Assembly (NCBI RefSeq): GCF_032362555.1
Contig: NC_083514.1
Coordinates: 4,945,001-5,009,000, forward strand
Direction of reading: 5' to 3'
Source of the DNA: Amyelois transitella
Taxonomy: Eukaryota > Arthropoda > Insecta > Lepidoptera > Pyralidae
Length of the DNA stretch: 64,000 bases
Within the stretch, counting starts at the first letter, position 1. Every line of letters begins with the position of its first letter. Positions 23,694 to 37,339 of the stretch are shown here, piece after piece. A program made the translations under genes and the position numbers. The notes below the pieces were generated by a model, which had not been told where the DNA came from, did not search any database, and worked only from the letters and a program-made list of their open reading frames with translations.

Positions 23694-23735
23694 GTCTAGA
23701 CGTCTGGCGCCGTACGTGACGTAGACGTGCGTTCT
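23694..23735. promoter_or_regulatory. GTCTAGAC palindrome in CpG-rich islet
   Basis: GTCTAGAC at 23694-23701 overlaps AGACGTCTGG and is followed by GTACGTGACGTAGACGTGCG, a run of ACGT-containing motifs. Confidence 0.35.
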
Positions 23736-24235
23736 ACACCTGACAGATAATATCACAGACATTTTTCTAAGAAATTTTGATAACGCAGTAGGTATTGGAA
23801 GTTATTTTCAAAAAATGAATATGATGCATTGAAGATACCTACGAGGTAAAAACGTGACTGCAGGACCGGGATACGAACTTTTATTTGCGAGGATACTCAA
23901 AAACACATACGTATTTAGTATTGAGGGGATATTCTTCTTTCTTTTTATACACACACACGAATTCACACCATGGTTATGAATACAGGATATGGTCATTTTA
24001 AATAACGCGACGCCATTAGAGTAGGCATCTATCTCGAGATATCATAACCTAGAGCTGAATTGTCAGTCATTTTCTAGGGCGATTTAAGAATAGATATCAT
24101 AAAGGATTCTCTTGCAAAGCATACAAATTATGTAGCGTCTCAATTCATAAGCAGTGCGATATGTTAGACAGTAATTTTCAATAATTTACAAAATAGTATT
24201 GATGTTTGTTAGGTAGGACGGCACATTTTTCTCAG

Positions 24236-24315
24236 GCGGCGAAGCGTGTCGGTTAGTCTAGACTGAGCGGGGGCGAAAGCGGGCGCTCGGCTAGACGAGC
24301 GGAAGTGCGATCCAC
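24236..24315. promoter_or_regulatory. CpG-rich islet with GTCTAGAC and a half copy
   Basis: GTCTAGAC lies at 24256-24263 and GCTAGACGAGC about 30 bp downstream. The block between is strongly GC-rich (GAGCGGGGGCGAAAGCGGGC) in AT-rich surroundings. Confidence 0.35.
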
Positions 24316-25149
24316 TCCGCCAACCAGCAGAACACGGACAACCATTGATGAAACAGAGATAAAACCAGAGATTCTAATAATGTGGTTATCTTTTGCTTAG
24401 CGTCTCCTCCTTCTAACTAGCATCGCAGTGTGGTTCCGGTAACATCAAGGTAAACTGTAGGTTTAGAGCCCATCGTTTATTACCTAACCCAGATAATTTG
24501 GCGAGGTCTTTACACAGAGCGACTGACGTCTGACCTTCGCAACCTAAAGGCTAGGCCCGACCTGAGTTGTGAACGCCAAAGTAGAGTAAAACTGTACATC
24601 AGTTTTCAGAAAACTGAAAAGGTCACTTTTTGGTTCCATTTTTAGTGTCGTCCGTGAGGGAATGAGACTAATATGTCGCTTATTCCAATTTTTAAGGAAA
24701 ATGAAGACTTTAGCCGATATTACAATCTCTACTCCATCATCTCTACATCCTTAATAGTAACAAACACATTGTTCACCTTTACCGCTTGCCAACTGTACTT
24801 CTGTACCCTTGTTATATTGTGTGTGACAACAACTACACCATTCTGCCTGTGGACTCCAAACAACAATCAATTGTCTGCAAAAGTTTTGTAAACACAATGT
24901 CTGCCGGTAACATGTCATCCCATGCCTACAGTTGTCATCTTTTTTGAATGCAACATAGTAGATAGGTATTTCTGTGTTGTCCTATATCGTAGCTAGGTAT
25001 AGATAGGAGCAATAACTGTGTGCACAATAATTATGGATCACTTATTTTAATTGCGCTTTTCTTTCTTTTTCAGCTTTCTTTTTCCCGCTTTGGTAGCGAA
25101 GAATATAGCGTGTGCTTTTCTTCTCGTGCAAATTGTAAAAGTCAATAAG

Positions 25150-25345
25150 GGAAAGGCTAAAAAACTTGGGATTCTTCTTTGTGGCGATGAGCTAGCAACC
25201 TGTCACTATCTTAATTCTATCATACAGTCATAAATCTACTGAACTAGAAAGGTCACGTACAGCTGTACGTGGTCCTTCCAGTCTTTTTAAAATTTTTGGC
25301 TCTGTCTGCCCATAAGGGATAAAGAAGCGATTACGTGGAAGTGTG
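25150..25345 (+). repeat. SINE-like element fragment with fold-back
   Basis: It carries AAACTTGGGATTCTTCTTTG, GAGCTAGCAACCTGTCACTA, GGCTCTGTCTGCCC and AAGCGATTACGTG in family order. In the middle, AAGGTCACGTACAG and CTGTACGTGGTCCTT form an inverted pair not found in other copies. Confidence 0.7.
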
Positions 25346-25515
25346 TATGATTTCTTTTCTTGAAATTCACAACATCGGTTCTAACCATTACGTGCCCCTC
25401 GAACTCAATGATCGTTTAGTATTTATTGCAGCCGGCTGTACCTCGCAAGTGTGCATTTTAATGGTCAACCTTGTGTCAGCTGGTGTCATTAACTGTTTTA
25501 TAGCGAAGTCATTTC

Positions 25516-25532
25516 GTCTAGACGCTAGACAC
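25516..25532. promoter_or_regulatory. GTCTAGAC palindrome plus half copy
   Basis: CGTCTAGACG (GTCTAGAC at 25516-25523) is followed directly by CTAGACACG, giving two adjacent AGAC half sites. Confidence 0.35.
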
Positions 25533-26799
25533 GTAGCATTCATATCTCGTAACTTGATGTATAGTTGTTGTTGCAATTCTGCCAAATGAATACGGCTAGC
25601 AATAGAAACACACGTACATTCACTTGAGGTTGAGGCCGCGGATGCACAGTTTCAGACGATGATGCTGGCTATATTCTGGAAATCAAGCATTTTTTTCTAT
25701 TTTTGTTACATTTCATTTTATGTGCAATAAAGAGTTTACAAACAAACAAAATTAATCAGAATATTTGTTATTTTAATAACATTTAATACAGTAGAATTAA
25801 CAGTAGCTTGAATAGCATTTTAGAAAGTAGGCCTTTGACCCTGATGGCCTATGCCCTCACGGACTTAAGTACTGACTAAAGAAAGTCACATCATACATTA
25901 TGAATTTTCTCTCTTAATAAGTTTAGGAATTTAAAATACATGTGTTATATGAAAGTACTGTGTCCATTCCAATTACTAATTGGGACACATTGTTTATTAG
26001 TTATGACATTATAGTGTATATTTATTCATGTTTTAGTTTAAGATGCTCACTGTGCTTTGTAAATTGACGATGCTAAAAAGTAAATTTTCATCTGATTTTG
26101 AAAAACTCTAAACGTGACGCTTCACGCTCCACCATTACCCTCACTAAACCTTACTTAATAGTAAATAAGTATTTTGTCCTTTGTTCGCCTTGACCTTGAC
26201 CTTGACTTGGTTCCGAGCATGTAACAAGAAACAAAACCTACCTATTTACTTATTTATTTACCTTGAGTAATAAGGGACGGCCAGAGTTGCTAAATGAATA
26301 AAAACCTAAGTTCACTAATTTAAGAGGCACATAGTCAATGACTAACGTAACTTATCCATCATATTTTGATAATTATGATTTGGGCTTCATTTCAATCAAA
26401 CGTTTGTGCAATAGTATCACTTAGTTAATTTATCTTTGGAATTGATTAATTGGAAGCTTTAGTGTTTATCACTTATTATTAGCTCTTATTTAAGATTAAC
26501 TGATAGACAAATAAAAATGGTGCACCTCAGACGAATACGTTTTCTTTCAAATTTCGGCTTTCTAAAATTATACAGTACTCGTATAATTTGCCATTTTATT
26601 CGATTTGACATTTTACTCAAAATTCAGATTAAAAACAAGGATCCTATTTTATCATAGTACTTAATTCGAATATTTTTAAGACATTCGAATCATGTTTAGT
26701 CGGAGATTTCAAAACTACTCAAAATTCAAAACGACGGAATTCGAGGAAATTTCGAAAAGCCGTGCCGTATCAACTTTCCTAATATTGTAGTGATAAGGT

Positions 26800-26945
26800 A
26801 CAAAGTGGATATCGGCGGTGCGCCGCAGACGGCCGCGGCCGCATTGCCGCTGAGTCACGCGCCTCGTCTGCCATTGTCTGGCGCTGGCGGCTGCGGCCAC
26901 ACCGCGAACTAGGCCCGCGCCCTCGCACCGACCTTGTCTCGACAC
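26800..26945. promoter_or_regulatory. CpG island
   Basis: About 145 bp of very CpG-dense sequence with GGCCGCGGCCGC, GAGTCACGCG and GGCGGCTGCGGCC. A minus-strand frame crosses it, but its composition simply follows the GC content. It is a candidate promoter or enhancer without an attached exon. Confidence 0.3.
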
Positions 26946-28122
26946 GGATTTATTGATGCGTCACCGCGAGACACGTTGTGTCGAAATCGTAACCAGACTC
27001 TGTTAACAGGGCCGTGGAATGCGTACTAAATTATAATTATAATCTATGCTAAACATTATTACCTATATTGAATTTTGATCCAGTTATAAATATCAAATAT
27101 TTAGGTTTCAAAGTTAATTCACGAATAACCAATTCAGGTTATATTGCAATATGTTATTTTTTGACAAAATTTATTAATTCACAAAAGCGATGTAAATTTT
27201 GTTATGATAACGTTAAGTTATTAAGTACCTAAAAAAATAGTCTAAAAATAATCATCATTCATTTTATGGATGTTAAGTAGAGTGTTATTATCGCTGCCAA
27301 CATATTAAGTGCGAATTATCACATTTATTTATGTTTTTACGACTATAAGTAACTCGAGTGACGTCCTTATAGATCACAACGTGAATTTAGAACTTATGAG
27401 ATAGATCATATCGTGTTTGCAGTTATGGAGTAATTTCACTGTGACCACTGGGCTGGCACTGGCAATTCCATTGGTTTGAGTTGTAGATATTTACTTACAA
27501 AATTAATTTAACAATATTATATAAATTAATTTATTCTATACATACATCTACAGATATTTATAACAAAGAAGTCAATAGAAAGTCAAAGTCCCTTAACGAA
27601 TAAACAGGAAATTAATGTCTAGTAGATTGACGCCACCAATTTATTTTAGTCTCAACTAATTAACGTGTTGTTATCGCTCGCCGCTCTGATGTCATAATAC
27701 TGTTATTATATGTTGTTCACGTAGAACATTTGCTTATTATTTTATTTAAAACATACTTTGATCACGTGTTAACTAATCAAAGTATGTACCTGAGATGACT
27801 TAAGTCGTTATTAAATTATTTATAGTCAATTGTGTATAATATGTGTATTGTGAAATAAGCAAATATTCATAATGTTAAGAAGTATACAGGTTTTATGCAT
27901 ATAATCTTAGATAAAATAACTTCCTTTCTTTTGCTTTATTTTATTCCTTTGACATCGAACATGTCAATGAAAATATTTTCGTTAATAATATTAATTAAGA
28001 TAAAATTTAAAACTCATTTAAAACTATTATAGACAAAACAGAAAAAAGGTTGTACGATTAATAAAATATTTAAATGAGATTTTTTTTGGAGAAAAACTAT
28101 TATTTAATTGTAAATAAAAAAG

Positions 28123-28200
28123 AGCTAAAGCGTAGCCGTAGCGGTAGCAATTTTGACTACGGCGTAGCAGCGCATGTCCGTAGCACAGCGTAGCGGCTTT
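28123..28200. repeat. Cluster of CGTAGC-like repeats
   Basis: AGCGTAGC, CGTAGCGGTAGC, CTACGGCGTAGCAGCG, CCGTAGCAC and AGCGTAGCGGC occur within 78 bp in both orientations. Such clustered short repeats are typical of subterminal regions of DNA transposons; no matching element body was identified. Confidence 0.45.
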
Positions 28201-28394
28201 TCTGTCGCTTAGTACCTACGCGCCGCGCGATTATCGATGCGTTCGATTTCGTTTCAATCGAAACCGTTAGACTGTAATGTCTGTAATCATTGGCAAAAAA
28301 GACACTCTTGATGCGTTATTTCATTAAATAGCCGATATATTTTTACATTGTAAATACACATATACACATAGACAAAATCATGTCAATTTCTAGT

Positions 28395-28565
28395 TAAAAA
28401 ATAAATGTTTAGGGTGGACAATCCTTATCACTAAGGTATAACATATGGAAAATAGATGTTGGCCGATTCTCAAACCTACTCAATATGCTCACAAAATTTC
28501 ATGAGAATCGGTCAAATCATTTCGGAGGAGTACGAGAACGAACATTGTGAGAACACACGAGAATT
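28395..28565 (+). repeat. Dispersed repeat copy 1
   Basis: It shares with 31200-31360 the blocks TTTCTAGTTAAAAAA, TTAGGGTGGACAATCCTTA, AAAATAGATGTTGGCCGATT, GACCTACTGAATATGC (variant) and TTTCGGAGGAGTACG. It is the 3' part of a common arthropod repeat whose class I cannot assign. Confidence 0.7.
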
Positions 28566-28641
28566 TTTTATTTGTAAGGGTTTTTCTCAATTTTGCTTGA
28601 AATATTATAGTTTATAATATTTTTTTTTATTAAACTATATA

Positions 28642-28682
28642 GGGTTCTTTGATAAATGTCACTTAAATTTATCAAAGAACCC
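28642..28682. repeat. Hairpin, 16-bp perfect arms
   Basis: GGGTTCTTTGATAAAT (28642-28657) and its exact reverse complement (28667-28682) with a 9-nt spacer. Confidence 0.9.
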
Positions 28683-29229
28683 TTGTAGTTTAAGCAACAA
28701 TATCAAAATATCTTAATTCTGAACATAAAGTGCATCGTCAACGTGAATTACTTAGTATGGACAATGTGCATCAGATAATATCGCATCTAAGTATAAAACT
28801 AGCGAATGTGGGTGCATTTACGACGTCAATGTACGGATTATTCGATATGAGCGAATTGATGCAAACGTAAGATGAGAGTACAGCGCTCAACATAATTATA
28901 GTTATTTGCATATTAATAAATAAACTTCTTTGTTCATTAAAAAAAATTCAAAACTTCAGTTTTGAAATCTGAAAATAACAGGTTAATTTATTTGTTTGCT
29001 TAACTTTATAAAATAATTTAGTCTCTCAGTCTAACACTTGATGTTGAAGGTTAAGTTGTAGGAATAGTGAATTAAAGCCAGATAATTTTTTTGGTACTTT
29101 TACAAGAACATTTTACCGCTATACTTACTTAATTTATTTGTTTAGTAGCTGTCCTTTATGTTTTTCATATGTGCGATAAATGGAATTTTATTCATACATT
29201 ATTTTTGTGTCAGACTGTAACAGTTATAC

Positions 29230-29310
29230 GGGTGAGCTGGCACGGGTGCATTCGCTGCAGCGCGGTTGCAGTGCGCCGGCGCCGCCCGCCGCCCCCGCTG
29301 GACGTTGCAC
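29230..29310. promoter_or_regulatory. CpG-rich islet
   Basis: An 80-bp CpG-dense block (CGGCGCCGCCCGCCGCC) inside AT-rich DNA. Frames on both strands exist only because of the composition. Confidence 0.2.
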
Positions 29311-30124
29311 CGATACTCAAAACAAAGACCGAATTACCATACATTCCGGTTTCCCCGTATTTGATTGAAACGTTAAAATAGCAAATCTTATACACTTCCA
29401 TGCTGGCAGCGAAAAATTCACAGACAGCATTGGATATCGGTCAAATTTAGCTTGCAAAATTTGATTACAAACTGTCATTTATGCTTACAAACATCGGAAC
29501 AGGTGAAGCTAAAAATAATAATAAAGGTTTGTTAAACAACAACGCCTACCCTTAAGTGACTGAATGACAGGTTACGCAAATTCGAAAATAATAAGCAGGC
29601 TGAAATTCTTGTAGATTTTCAGATCTTACGAGTCTACTAGTAGAGATTTTAATTGAAATAAGTAGCACCTTTGTACTACAATTTATGTATTCTCCTGCAT
29701 GTTCTTTTGTGTAAAATAATTAAATATTTTTACTGTGCTTCTTTTTTTGCAATTAAAAGATCCATGTTTTACGGAGCTATACTTGTACAGACCCTCACTC
29801 CCTTTCCGTTCTGTCAGTTCTTTCCTTGGCACAAAATGATGGTGGAAAGTTTGTGTAAATCGGTAACGGATACGAAAGGAAGTAGGCGGCGGCAATGCAG
29901 AAAGATGGAAGTCCTGTTTGAGCAGCGTCGCGTGAAAATGCGGCGAGAGTGGCCGGACGTCGGCTAAAACACAAGCCGTGTACGCCGAACCTGCCGCCAC
30001 TATAGGTACATGTTTGGTATGCGATTTCAAGGTATCGCCCAGATAAAAATAGAAGATATTTAATAAGAGGAAGGCGAAAATCGTTTTCTATATAATTCTT
30101 TACAACATTCAAACATAATCACGC

Positions 30125-30240
30125 TTCTCATCCAGAAAGGGAGTAGAGACAATTGTATTTATTATGATCCCTGCATACTTCTCTCGCTTTATCCACATTC
30201 ACAACTCTCTTCATGCAAGCTTGACCTTTCGCCAGGACGA
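30125..30240 (-). repeat. LINE 3'-end fragment
   Basis: CCCTGCATACTTCTCTCGCT, TTATCCACATTCACAACTCT and CTTCATGCAAGCTTG correspond to the LINE copy at 38503-39075 and, in opposite orientation, to 54690-54775. Confidence 0.65.
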
Positions 30241-31199
30241 TCTATATAAACTCATTAAAATTTACGAAAAATTGAATTATGTAAGAAATAGTAACTTAGA
30301 GAATTATTTATCTAATGCATATTTAATTGTTAACAATTAACTGAATTTTTAGTATCAAGGCATATTACGAATATTGGTGGCTAAAGCTGGTGCCTTTGAA
30401 AGTCCCCTTTATTGAAATTTACAATTTGCGCGGGAAAAAGAAAATATTTAATGTAATTACGACAATGACAGCAAATATAGTTTCTTCTTATTTGCTGTTT
30501 TTTTTTGTGTTTAAAATTATAATGGGCGGGTGCTTTGCCCTTTTGGGGGCTTCCGTTGTCCACCTAAACCTCCGAACGTCCTCTGGCTCTCATGATTCAT
30601 TCTGATTTACGATGCGCAGACACTGGAAAAGGCTTAATTATCGTTAAATCTCGAATAATTGGCAGCAATTACAAGTTATATCAGATATTTCAACAAAAAT
30701 GCTCGTTATTTATTATTACTGTTTTAATACCAGTTAATAAAAAGAACGTATAAGTACTTATACCTACTTGTTTTATAATTAAGTTAATATTTATCAGATA
30801 TAGATGGACAATAGTGAAAACTTTTAGAAGTTGATCAACTTTTGGGACAAGTAGAAAAGTGGAATCCATCAAAAACCACGGAGTAGGTAAGTCAGGTTAT
30901 ATGTATGATGTATGTAAGCCATTGCTGTAAAAAGGTGCTTCTTGTATCATGGTTACACATCAAGTTGCTCTGAATATTTGGGTTTCCTCTGAAAGATTTC
31001 GCCTGCGTAAATCAAAATGCTTCCATAAGAATATCGGGAAATCCACTTTTAGTGCATCCCTAGACCACATAAGGAAACTAGACTCAGCGGTTCGGGTTGT
31101 GCATTGTTAGGCAGTCAGTTACTCAGTAACGAAAGAGTTTTGATACTTATTAGCTGTCCTGGCAAACGTTGTTTTGCCATATAAATAAGTTTTAAGTTA

Positions 31200-31360
31200 T
31201 TTCTAGTTAAAAAAATGTTAAGGGTGGTCAACCCTTAACACTTAGGGGTATGAAAAATAGATGTTAGCCGATTCTCAGACCTACTGAATATGCATGCAAA
31301 ATTTGGTTAAAATCGGTAAAGCCGTTTCGGAGGAGTACGGAGACAAACATATATAAGATA
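31200..31360 (+). repeat. Dispersed repeat copy 2
   Basis: A direct-orientation copy of the repeat at 28395-28565, with the same block order and better preserved GGGTGGTCAACCCTTAAC and CCGTTTCGGAGGAGTACGG. Confidence 0.75.
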
Positions 31361-32524
31361 TAGATAGATCAAAATTGTGAAGTTTACCCATCTTTTTGGT
31401 CTAGTAAGTATTGTAAGATGCATTTTGCAAATGATGATTTACACAGATCACGGCACAAAGTTAATGACAGTTAAATAAATGGTAAAAAATGTCATTGTGT
31501 AAGCGGACTGATGACGTGGAGTGATTTTGACGCTGACCTTGCTGTGACACTGCAGTACAGCAAAGAGGCTGTAATCAATACGAAATAACCTACGGTGAGG
31601 AGTATAATGAGTTTTTTTTAATCTTTGGAATAATAAAATATATTTAAAAAATGTCTGTTAATATTAAACAAAGTTACCACCTTCGTTTTTTAAACTGCTC
31701 TTTCTGCATGTTATATATCAAAATAATCCAGTGAGTTTCATCATGCACTCAGACACCACAAGCCAGTGCACTTTATGCAGCTCATGTTTTAAGGCTAAGT
31801 AATAAAAATAAATAGTCAATTGTTTCCTTTATCAAATTTTGATTCCGAGACGTATGGACGTGAAAGGGATGTAAAATTCACCATTGTATTGTAATCTAAT
31901 CCAACATACATTATGTACATTGAGTTGTTATAATAAAAACAATTTACAGTAAGTACCTATATTTTCCTAAATAAAATGTAATTTTGTTCTCAAAAAAATT
32001 AAAAAAAAACTGCGACTCAAATTCTCACACTGCATTAAAATGTTCAACTCCGTTATGAAATTTCAATAGGCGCCTATTTTTAACTATTTTTTAAAAATGC
32101 ACAGCTTCCTACAGTGTTTTGGTTTAAAGTCCTAAATAGCTAGTCCTCTTATTTTTTACGAAGCAGAATGGGATCACTCCATTGTCTGTCTCTCTCTCTC
32201 CCTTCCTCCTGTCGGTAAAACCAATCAAACAATTTAGATTGGTAAGTGGAGTTAGGCTATTTATAATTGCAACACTTATTTGCATGTATGTAAATAATGT
32301 ATATAAGTAATAAATGTTTAAAGATATCAAGTGACAATCCAGTTAACCTGATTCTTGATATCTCTCACTGTAAAAGAGAGAGAAGCTAGATCGATGTTGG
32401 ACACGCCGCAGAGAAAAGCCAATTAAAATAAATTCATTAAAATCCAGCAGTCGATATTTGGAATAACTGATTAAACTTCACCATGGTTTGGTCTATTTAG
32501 TGACTTGCACATCGAATCTCTTTC

Positions 32525-32640
32525 CACGCCATCGTCTTTGGACTGCGTGGTCCGCGCCAGTCTCGGCAGCGGACGCGCAAGGGCGCCCTCTATGCAGCGC
32601 CCTTGTGCCCTTGCCGCGCCCAGACGGTGCATGCACCCTC
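32525..32640. promoter_or_regulatory. CpG-rich islet
   Basis: A GC-rich block with CAGCGGACGCGCAAGGGCGC and repeated GCGCCCTTG/CAAGGGCGC inverted motifs. No acceptable exon. Confidence 0.2.
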
Positions 32641-33007
32641 GATACAATGCAATCACACGTTAGCAGTTACCATGTTTTATTTACAGAACAAATACTTTTA
32701 TTGTTTTACCTAACAATAACAATGTATAACAATAACCAATGTAGAAAGACAATTATGCATGTTTGTTTGTTGATCGTGTATTCTTTTATGACTTCAACAA
32801 CAACCTGTTAGGCTACGGTCACTATGATCTTTTAATATTAGGAACGAAATAAAAATACTCCATTGAGAATGTGGTCATCCATCTCATTTAAAAAATGTAT
32901 TAAATTATATTACCTATACCAGGAAATAGTAGTTATGGTAATTTAATCTTGACATGAATGTTTCAATCTATTTGAATATTGTTTTTAAACCGATAAATAA
33001 TAAAAGT

Positions 33008-33085
33008 GCAGTGTCGCAGTGCGCAACAAGCGGCGACCTTCTGTCGCCGTGCTGTCTGGAGGACGGCAGGTCGCCGTGACCTAAC
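33008..33085. promoter_or_regulatory. GC-rich islet with inverted GGCGACC motifs
   Basis: GCGGCGACCTTCTGTCGCCG and GGCAGGTCGCCG are related in inverted orientation within 78 bp. No exon could be supported. Confidence 0.2.
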
Positions 33086-33244
33086 CTCGCAGATCATCAA
33101 TCCACATCAATCCTCTCCATATTCTTTTGTTATGAATATAATTAGCTCACTGGAGCTGACTGGATGTAAAAAAAAATGTAAAAGTTGTCGCAATATATGT
33201 CTATAGGTATTTTTTAAAATCGTTTAACTAAACCGACTACCTTG

Positions 33245-33310
33245 CATGGTTTGAAAAATGTGGATGCAGCAAAGGAAGTATTCAGGGATCGTTGTAAGTG
33301 AAAAGATTGC
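33245..33310 (+). repeat. LINE 3'-end remnant
   Basis: GTGGATGCAGCAAAGGAAGT and CAGGGATCGTTGTAAGTG match the degraded LINE end seen better at 54690-54775. Confidence 0.5.
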
Positions 33311-34429
33311 AAAGTATAGGGTAGGCTATACTCCTTTCGAAAAGGGAGCGTAATCAATGTACTTTAGGTACTAGGTACAACGCTTGCTACGTTTACTTGA
33401 TTCTCGAAAATAAATTTTTATTTATGCTGAATTTTTTTGCCATGAATTTTACCATTTTTTGTTCTGACATTATGAATCTCTTGATTAAACTAAGTCGCCA
33501 GAGGGGCGACGTGGCGGAAGATTCCATAAAACAGATTAAAAAAGCTTTGACTCTCTGTATTCTGTGGCGTTGATCAGCCACTTTTTTAAAGAAAACTAAC
33601 TTAAACACTAATATAAATAAAATACTTACACTAAAAACAAAAATGTTTTGTATGATATTTATGATTTGTATATAAAAATGTCATACAATAAATTGGGACA
33701 TAAAAAGTTAAAACCAACTAACATAAGAGATGCGCTTTTGGTATCGTTAATAGGTGTGTACTACCTTTTGAATGCCTAGTGCCATGTACCAACAAATTAT
33801 TACGAACTAACTACTCAAAGGCATTCTAAGACTTTGGCATCTGATACTTACATACTTAATTTAATAATGGGTCGTGGTTTGCAGAATCAATACCCAATCC
33901 TAAAAGTACAAGTAGTGCTAGTAATCAAAATAGAAACTTTTGAACGAAAGTTTATATTGTCTGTTCATAAAATTAAAATTACAACAGAAAAGTAGATGTT
34001 CTGTTTTGAAAAATAGATAATTATTTGAGGGCAATGCTCATAGAAAACAATTCAATGATTTTGTGTATTTTCTGTTTACAGAACAAACTGATCTTTGAAG
34101 CTCTCAATGTGGATTTCTATGCTAATTAATAATTAAACAATAAAAAACAATCATTTCACAATACATAATGTAAGATTATGTATTGTAAATTGAGTCATTA
34201 ACTTAATAACACTAAATATATATGTTTAAACATGATCCCCAGATCCATTGAGACTCAGATCAATCTGAAAAGGGCACTTTACATCTTAACATAACGAGAG
34301 ATTGAATCCGAGAGATCCAGATTAATAGCCAGGCAGAGGACCCAGTAGGTCAATACTTCAAAAGTTTCATAATTTAATAGGTACATGTACATGTACAGAT
34401 TATAATTATTCAACACGCCCTTCAGCCTC

Positions 34430-34590
34430 ATTTAGTCTGAAGCGAGACGGGACAGTAAGGGGACGGAAAGGGTAGCGGGTGGGGGTGTGTGGGGGTTTAG
34501 GTGGTACTGGGGTCAGACGGCGGCGTTCAAGGTTAAGGCCACCCGCCCTTCGAGCCACCCGCCTCACGCACACTGGAGGTAGCCACATGC
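34430..34590. promoter_or_regulatory. GC-rich islet
   Basis: About 160 bp of GC-rich sequence with GGGTGGGGGTGTGTGGGGG, in AT-rich flanks. No exon with splice sites was found. Confidence 0.2.
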
Positions 34591-35122
34591 CACAACTACG
34601 TCACAGACAATGGAATTTCACTATTTTCAACAATGTCTAGATTTTTTTAATTATCTAGATTCATGTTTTTCAGGTTAACAGTGAAAATTGGTAGGTATAT
34701 CGAATAGTGAAAGTCAGAATGGTGCCAGTAAAGTGTGCTGTCAGTGTTCTATGATCGGCCAACATCATTAAACATCTTTACTAACATGATAAAGGTGCGC
34801 GATCAGGCGATGTGATGTGACGTTTGGTTGATAAAGTCAAATTCAGATAAAATAATTTTGATTGCTTTAAATTAGTACGACAATATCATATTATTTAGTT
34901 ATAACATGATGTAGTAGATGTTTGATGATTCAATTCAATCATTGATAATAATCTACGAGTATGTTAATAGTTGAAGAGACATGCTAAATGTTCATGATGT
35001 GGTGTCGTGCACATAGCCCACGCTGTCTATGCGGAAGCTGAAAATACACCACTAATTGACTATTATTTTCTGTGAATAACATTTTACTAGTAATGTTACG
35101 ACTATCACATAGGTGAGATCAC

Positions 35123-35130
35123 GTCTAGAC
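35123..35130. promoter_or_regulatory. GTCTAGAC palindrome
   Basis: It lies within the 12-mer ACGTCTAGACGT, which is itself palindromic. Confidence 0.35.
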
Positions 35131-37339
35131 GTTTCGCTGCCAACAAATTAGCTGCAAAATATTACTGGCCAGTATTCTAATGGCCTATGACTTTATATTT
35201 ATGGGGTCGATATCTATTTAAAACATACAAAAATAGTTAAAACTTTTAATTCAAGCTTCTTCAAGAAAAGCCTTATAATAATAATATAGATTATTATAGT
35301 TGTTATTCATACTCATTCACAAAAAGAACACTTTAGTCATTGAAATTAAAAAGTCATGAATATCCCGAATTCGATACGATTCCCTAGGGGCGAGGCTCGA
35401 AGCATAAAGGCACGTAGGTGCGCCGTTCAATGTACGTACATATACAATACAATATATACAAAAAGTACCAGAGGGTAGTTCTTGTAGTTACGAAACGCAT
35501 TCTGATTAGTTTTTCCCGAGTCGTAATAGCGCCGATATCCCCAGGAAATGTTTGAACTAATACAAAAGGAGACCTCTTGATTATTGACACATGATAATCA
35601 AATGATGTTTGTCTTACATTCACATATTTGTCATACACATTAAAATTTAATTGTTGCTATTCATTCCGATTTCTACAGTTAATAAAAACTGTTACCTTTA
35701 AAAATTGCGCACAAATGAAATTGTCCTTTCTCAAAATTATATTAATGATAATCAAGGTAATATGTTGGTGGTATTATCTAAAATGAATATTTGGAAAATA
35801 CCCGGCTGAGGATATCGGTTATCTTCCATATGAATCAGATAACGAGTATTGAGGATTATGGCTCATTTGCAAGGATATTGGCAGAACAAGTAATCTGTAT
35901 TTCATTTCAGTATAACATTTTCTATTTAGCGAATAAATAAGCTTAATGGCTGATAATTAATGAATTAACTCATCTAATACCTACAAAGAAGACAAGAATA
36001 ACTCCTTTTAAAATGTCCAATACATAGGCTTTAATGGGTATTTTCTCGAAGTTTCGGTTTTCTGTACTGGCAAATAGGTTTACTACCTTATACTTCTTAT
36101 GGATATTCGTGTGTACATGCCGAACAAAAGCTTCTAGCCTCTTCTAGCTTTCTAAGGCTAGAGCCTTGAAAGTGGAGTACCTATCTTATTAATTAAAAAG
36201 ACAGTCGTTTAGACCGTTATTTTATTTACGCGTCGGTATTCATTCAAGCACAATTGATTTTTGCCAACTTGTTTAGGATAAAGGCAAGGGTTTAATATGC
36301 AAGATCGGCATTCATTTACCCGCGACATGTGAGTCAGTTTAAGCCAACCGACGGATATGAGTTCTTCCACCGCGTTATCGGCCGGCACTTTTGTTAAATT
36401 AAAATGGATGAGGTTTAAAGTGGATGGAGCGGTCGTAACTAACGGTTGGCGGCGACGAAGTCTGCGTGATTACGACAATCTGTTACGTATAGTGGCAAAA
36501 ATGTGCTCCATACAGAAAAAAAGCTTTTATAAGTAGCTAAGGAATAAATTCGATGATAACGAACCGTTGTGTTATCCTATTGCGTATTGCATGCTAATAA
36601 AAATAAAATATCATATGTATATATTTTGTGACAAAGAGTTGTGACAATTTACTCCACAAAGTATAGTTTTCTTTAAAACATATACTGTACTCCTACCCGC
36701 TTATGATTCTATCTGAACTGCATAGATACTGCATACAACAATGAAGTAATGTTTATTTAATTGAACCACGCCCATTTAGTTTTGACTTTAGTATTGTACA
36801 AATGTTGTCCACTTCTTACCTACTATTTATGGTCCTCTTCTGCTCTCTCAATGTTTTTATAAAACAGCGCTGTAGAAATAGGATCAGCGAGCATCGCGTG
36901 GGGTCTCGCTGTACTTATAAAGGATATTTGGATTAAGGCTATTCCTAAACTATTCAAGGATAACAGTGGAATTATAAATAGTACCTATTAAAACTACTAA
37001 CTAACATATGAACCCATTCATAGTTATGATAAAACAGATGTATAAAACACATTTTACAAACAAATGTTGATACCTATCTCCGATTTTGGAGCAGTTCCAT
37101 TAATTAGAACGGCTGAACTGATTTTTTATAACTATTTAATTCCTTAAAGGCTTCAACTACTTACAAACACAACCTTTCGTTTTGTTATTCACTCAGGTTT
37201 TGGTATACTTTGGTTTACTTGCCTCCACTTAAATCACCTGAATCGACTTGAAAAACCCATTGAATAACAATGTTACACACAATAATGAAAACAAAGTAGC
37301 TACATAAAACTTTTAATACCCCTTCGATTTACAAATCTA

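Larger units (their letters stand above)
22651..37339. other. Long gene-poor stretch
   Basis: No exon with protein resemblance and splice context could be supported in these 14.7 kb. Contents listed separately are GTCTAGAC palindromes, SINE-like and LINE-like fragments, CpG-rich islets and hairpins. Weak frames (23342-23566, 24673-24891, 29169-29381, 29671-29967, 32488-32811) were examined and not accepted. The DNA is otherwise AT-rich and unremarkable. Confidence 0.45.

Noticed and set aside
24673-24891. 72-codon frame starting MSLIPIFKENEDF
   Set aside because: Irregular composition rich in T, no splice partners; likely chance.
29671-30112. Frames of 98-115 codons on both strands
   Set aside because: Mutually overlapping in several phases around a GC-rich patch; none protein-like.
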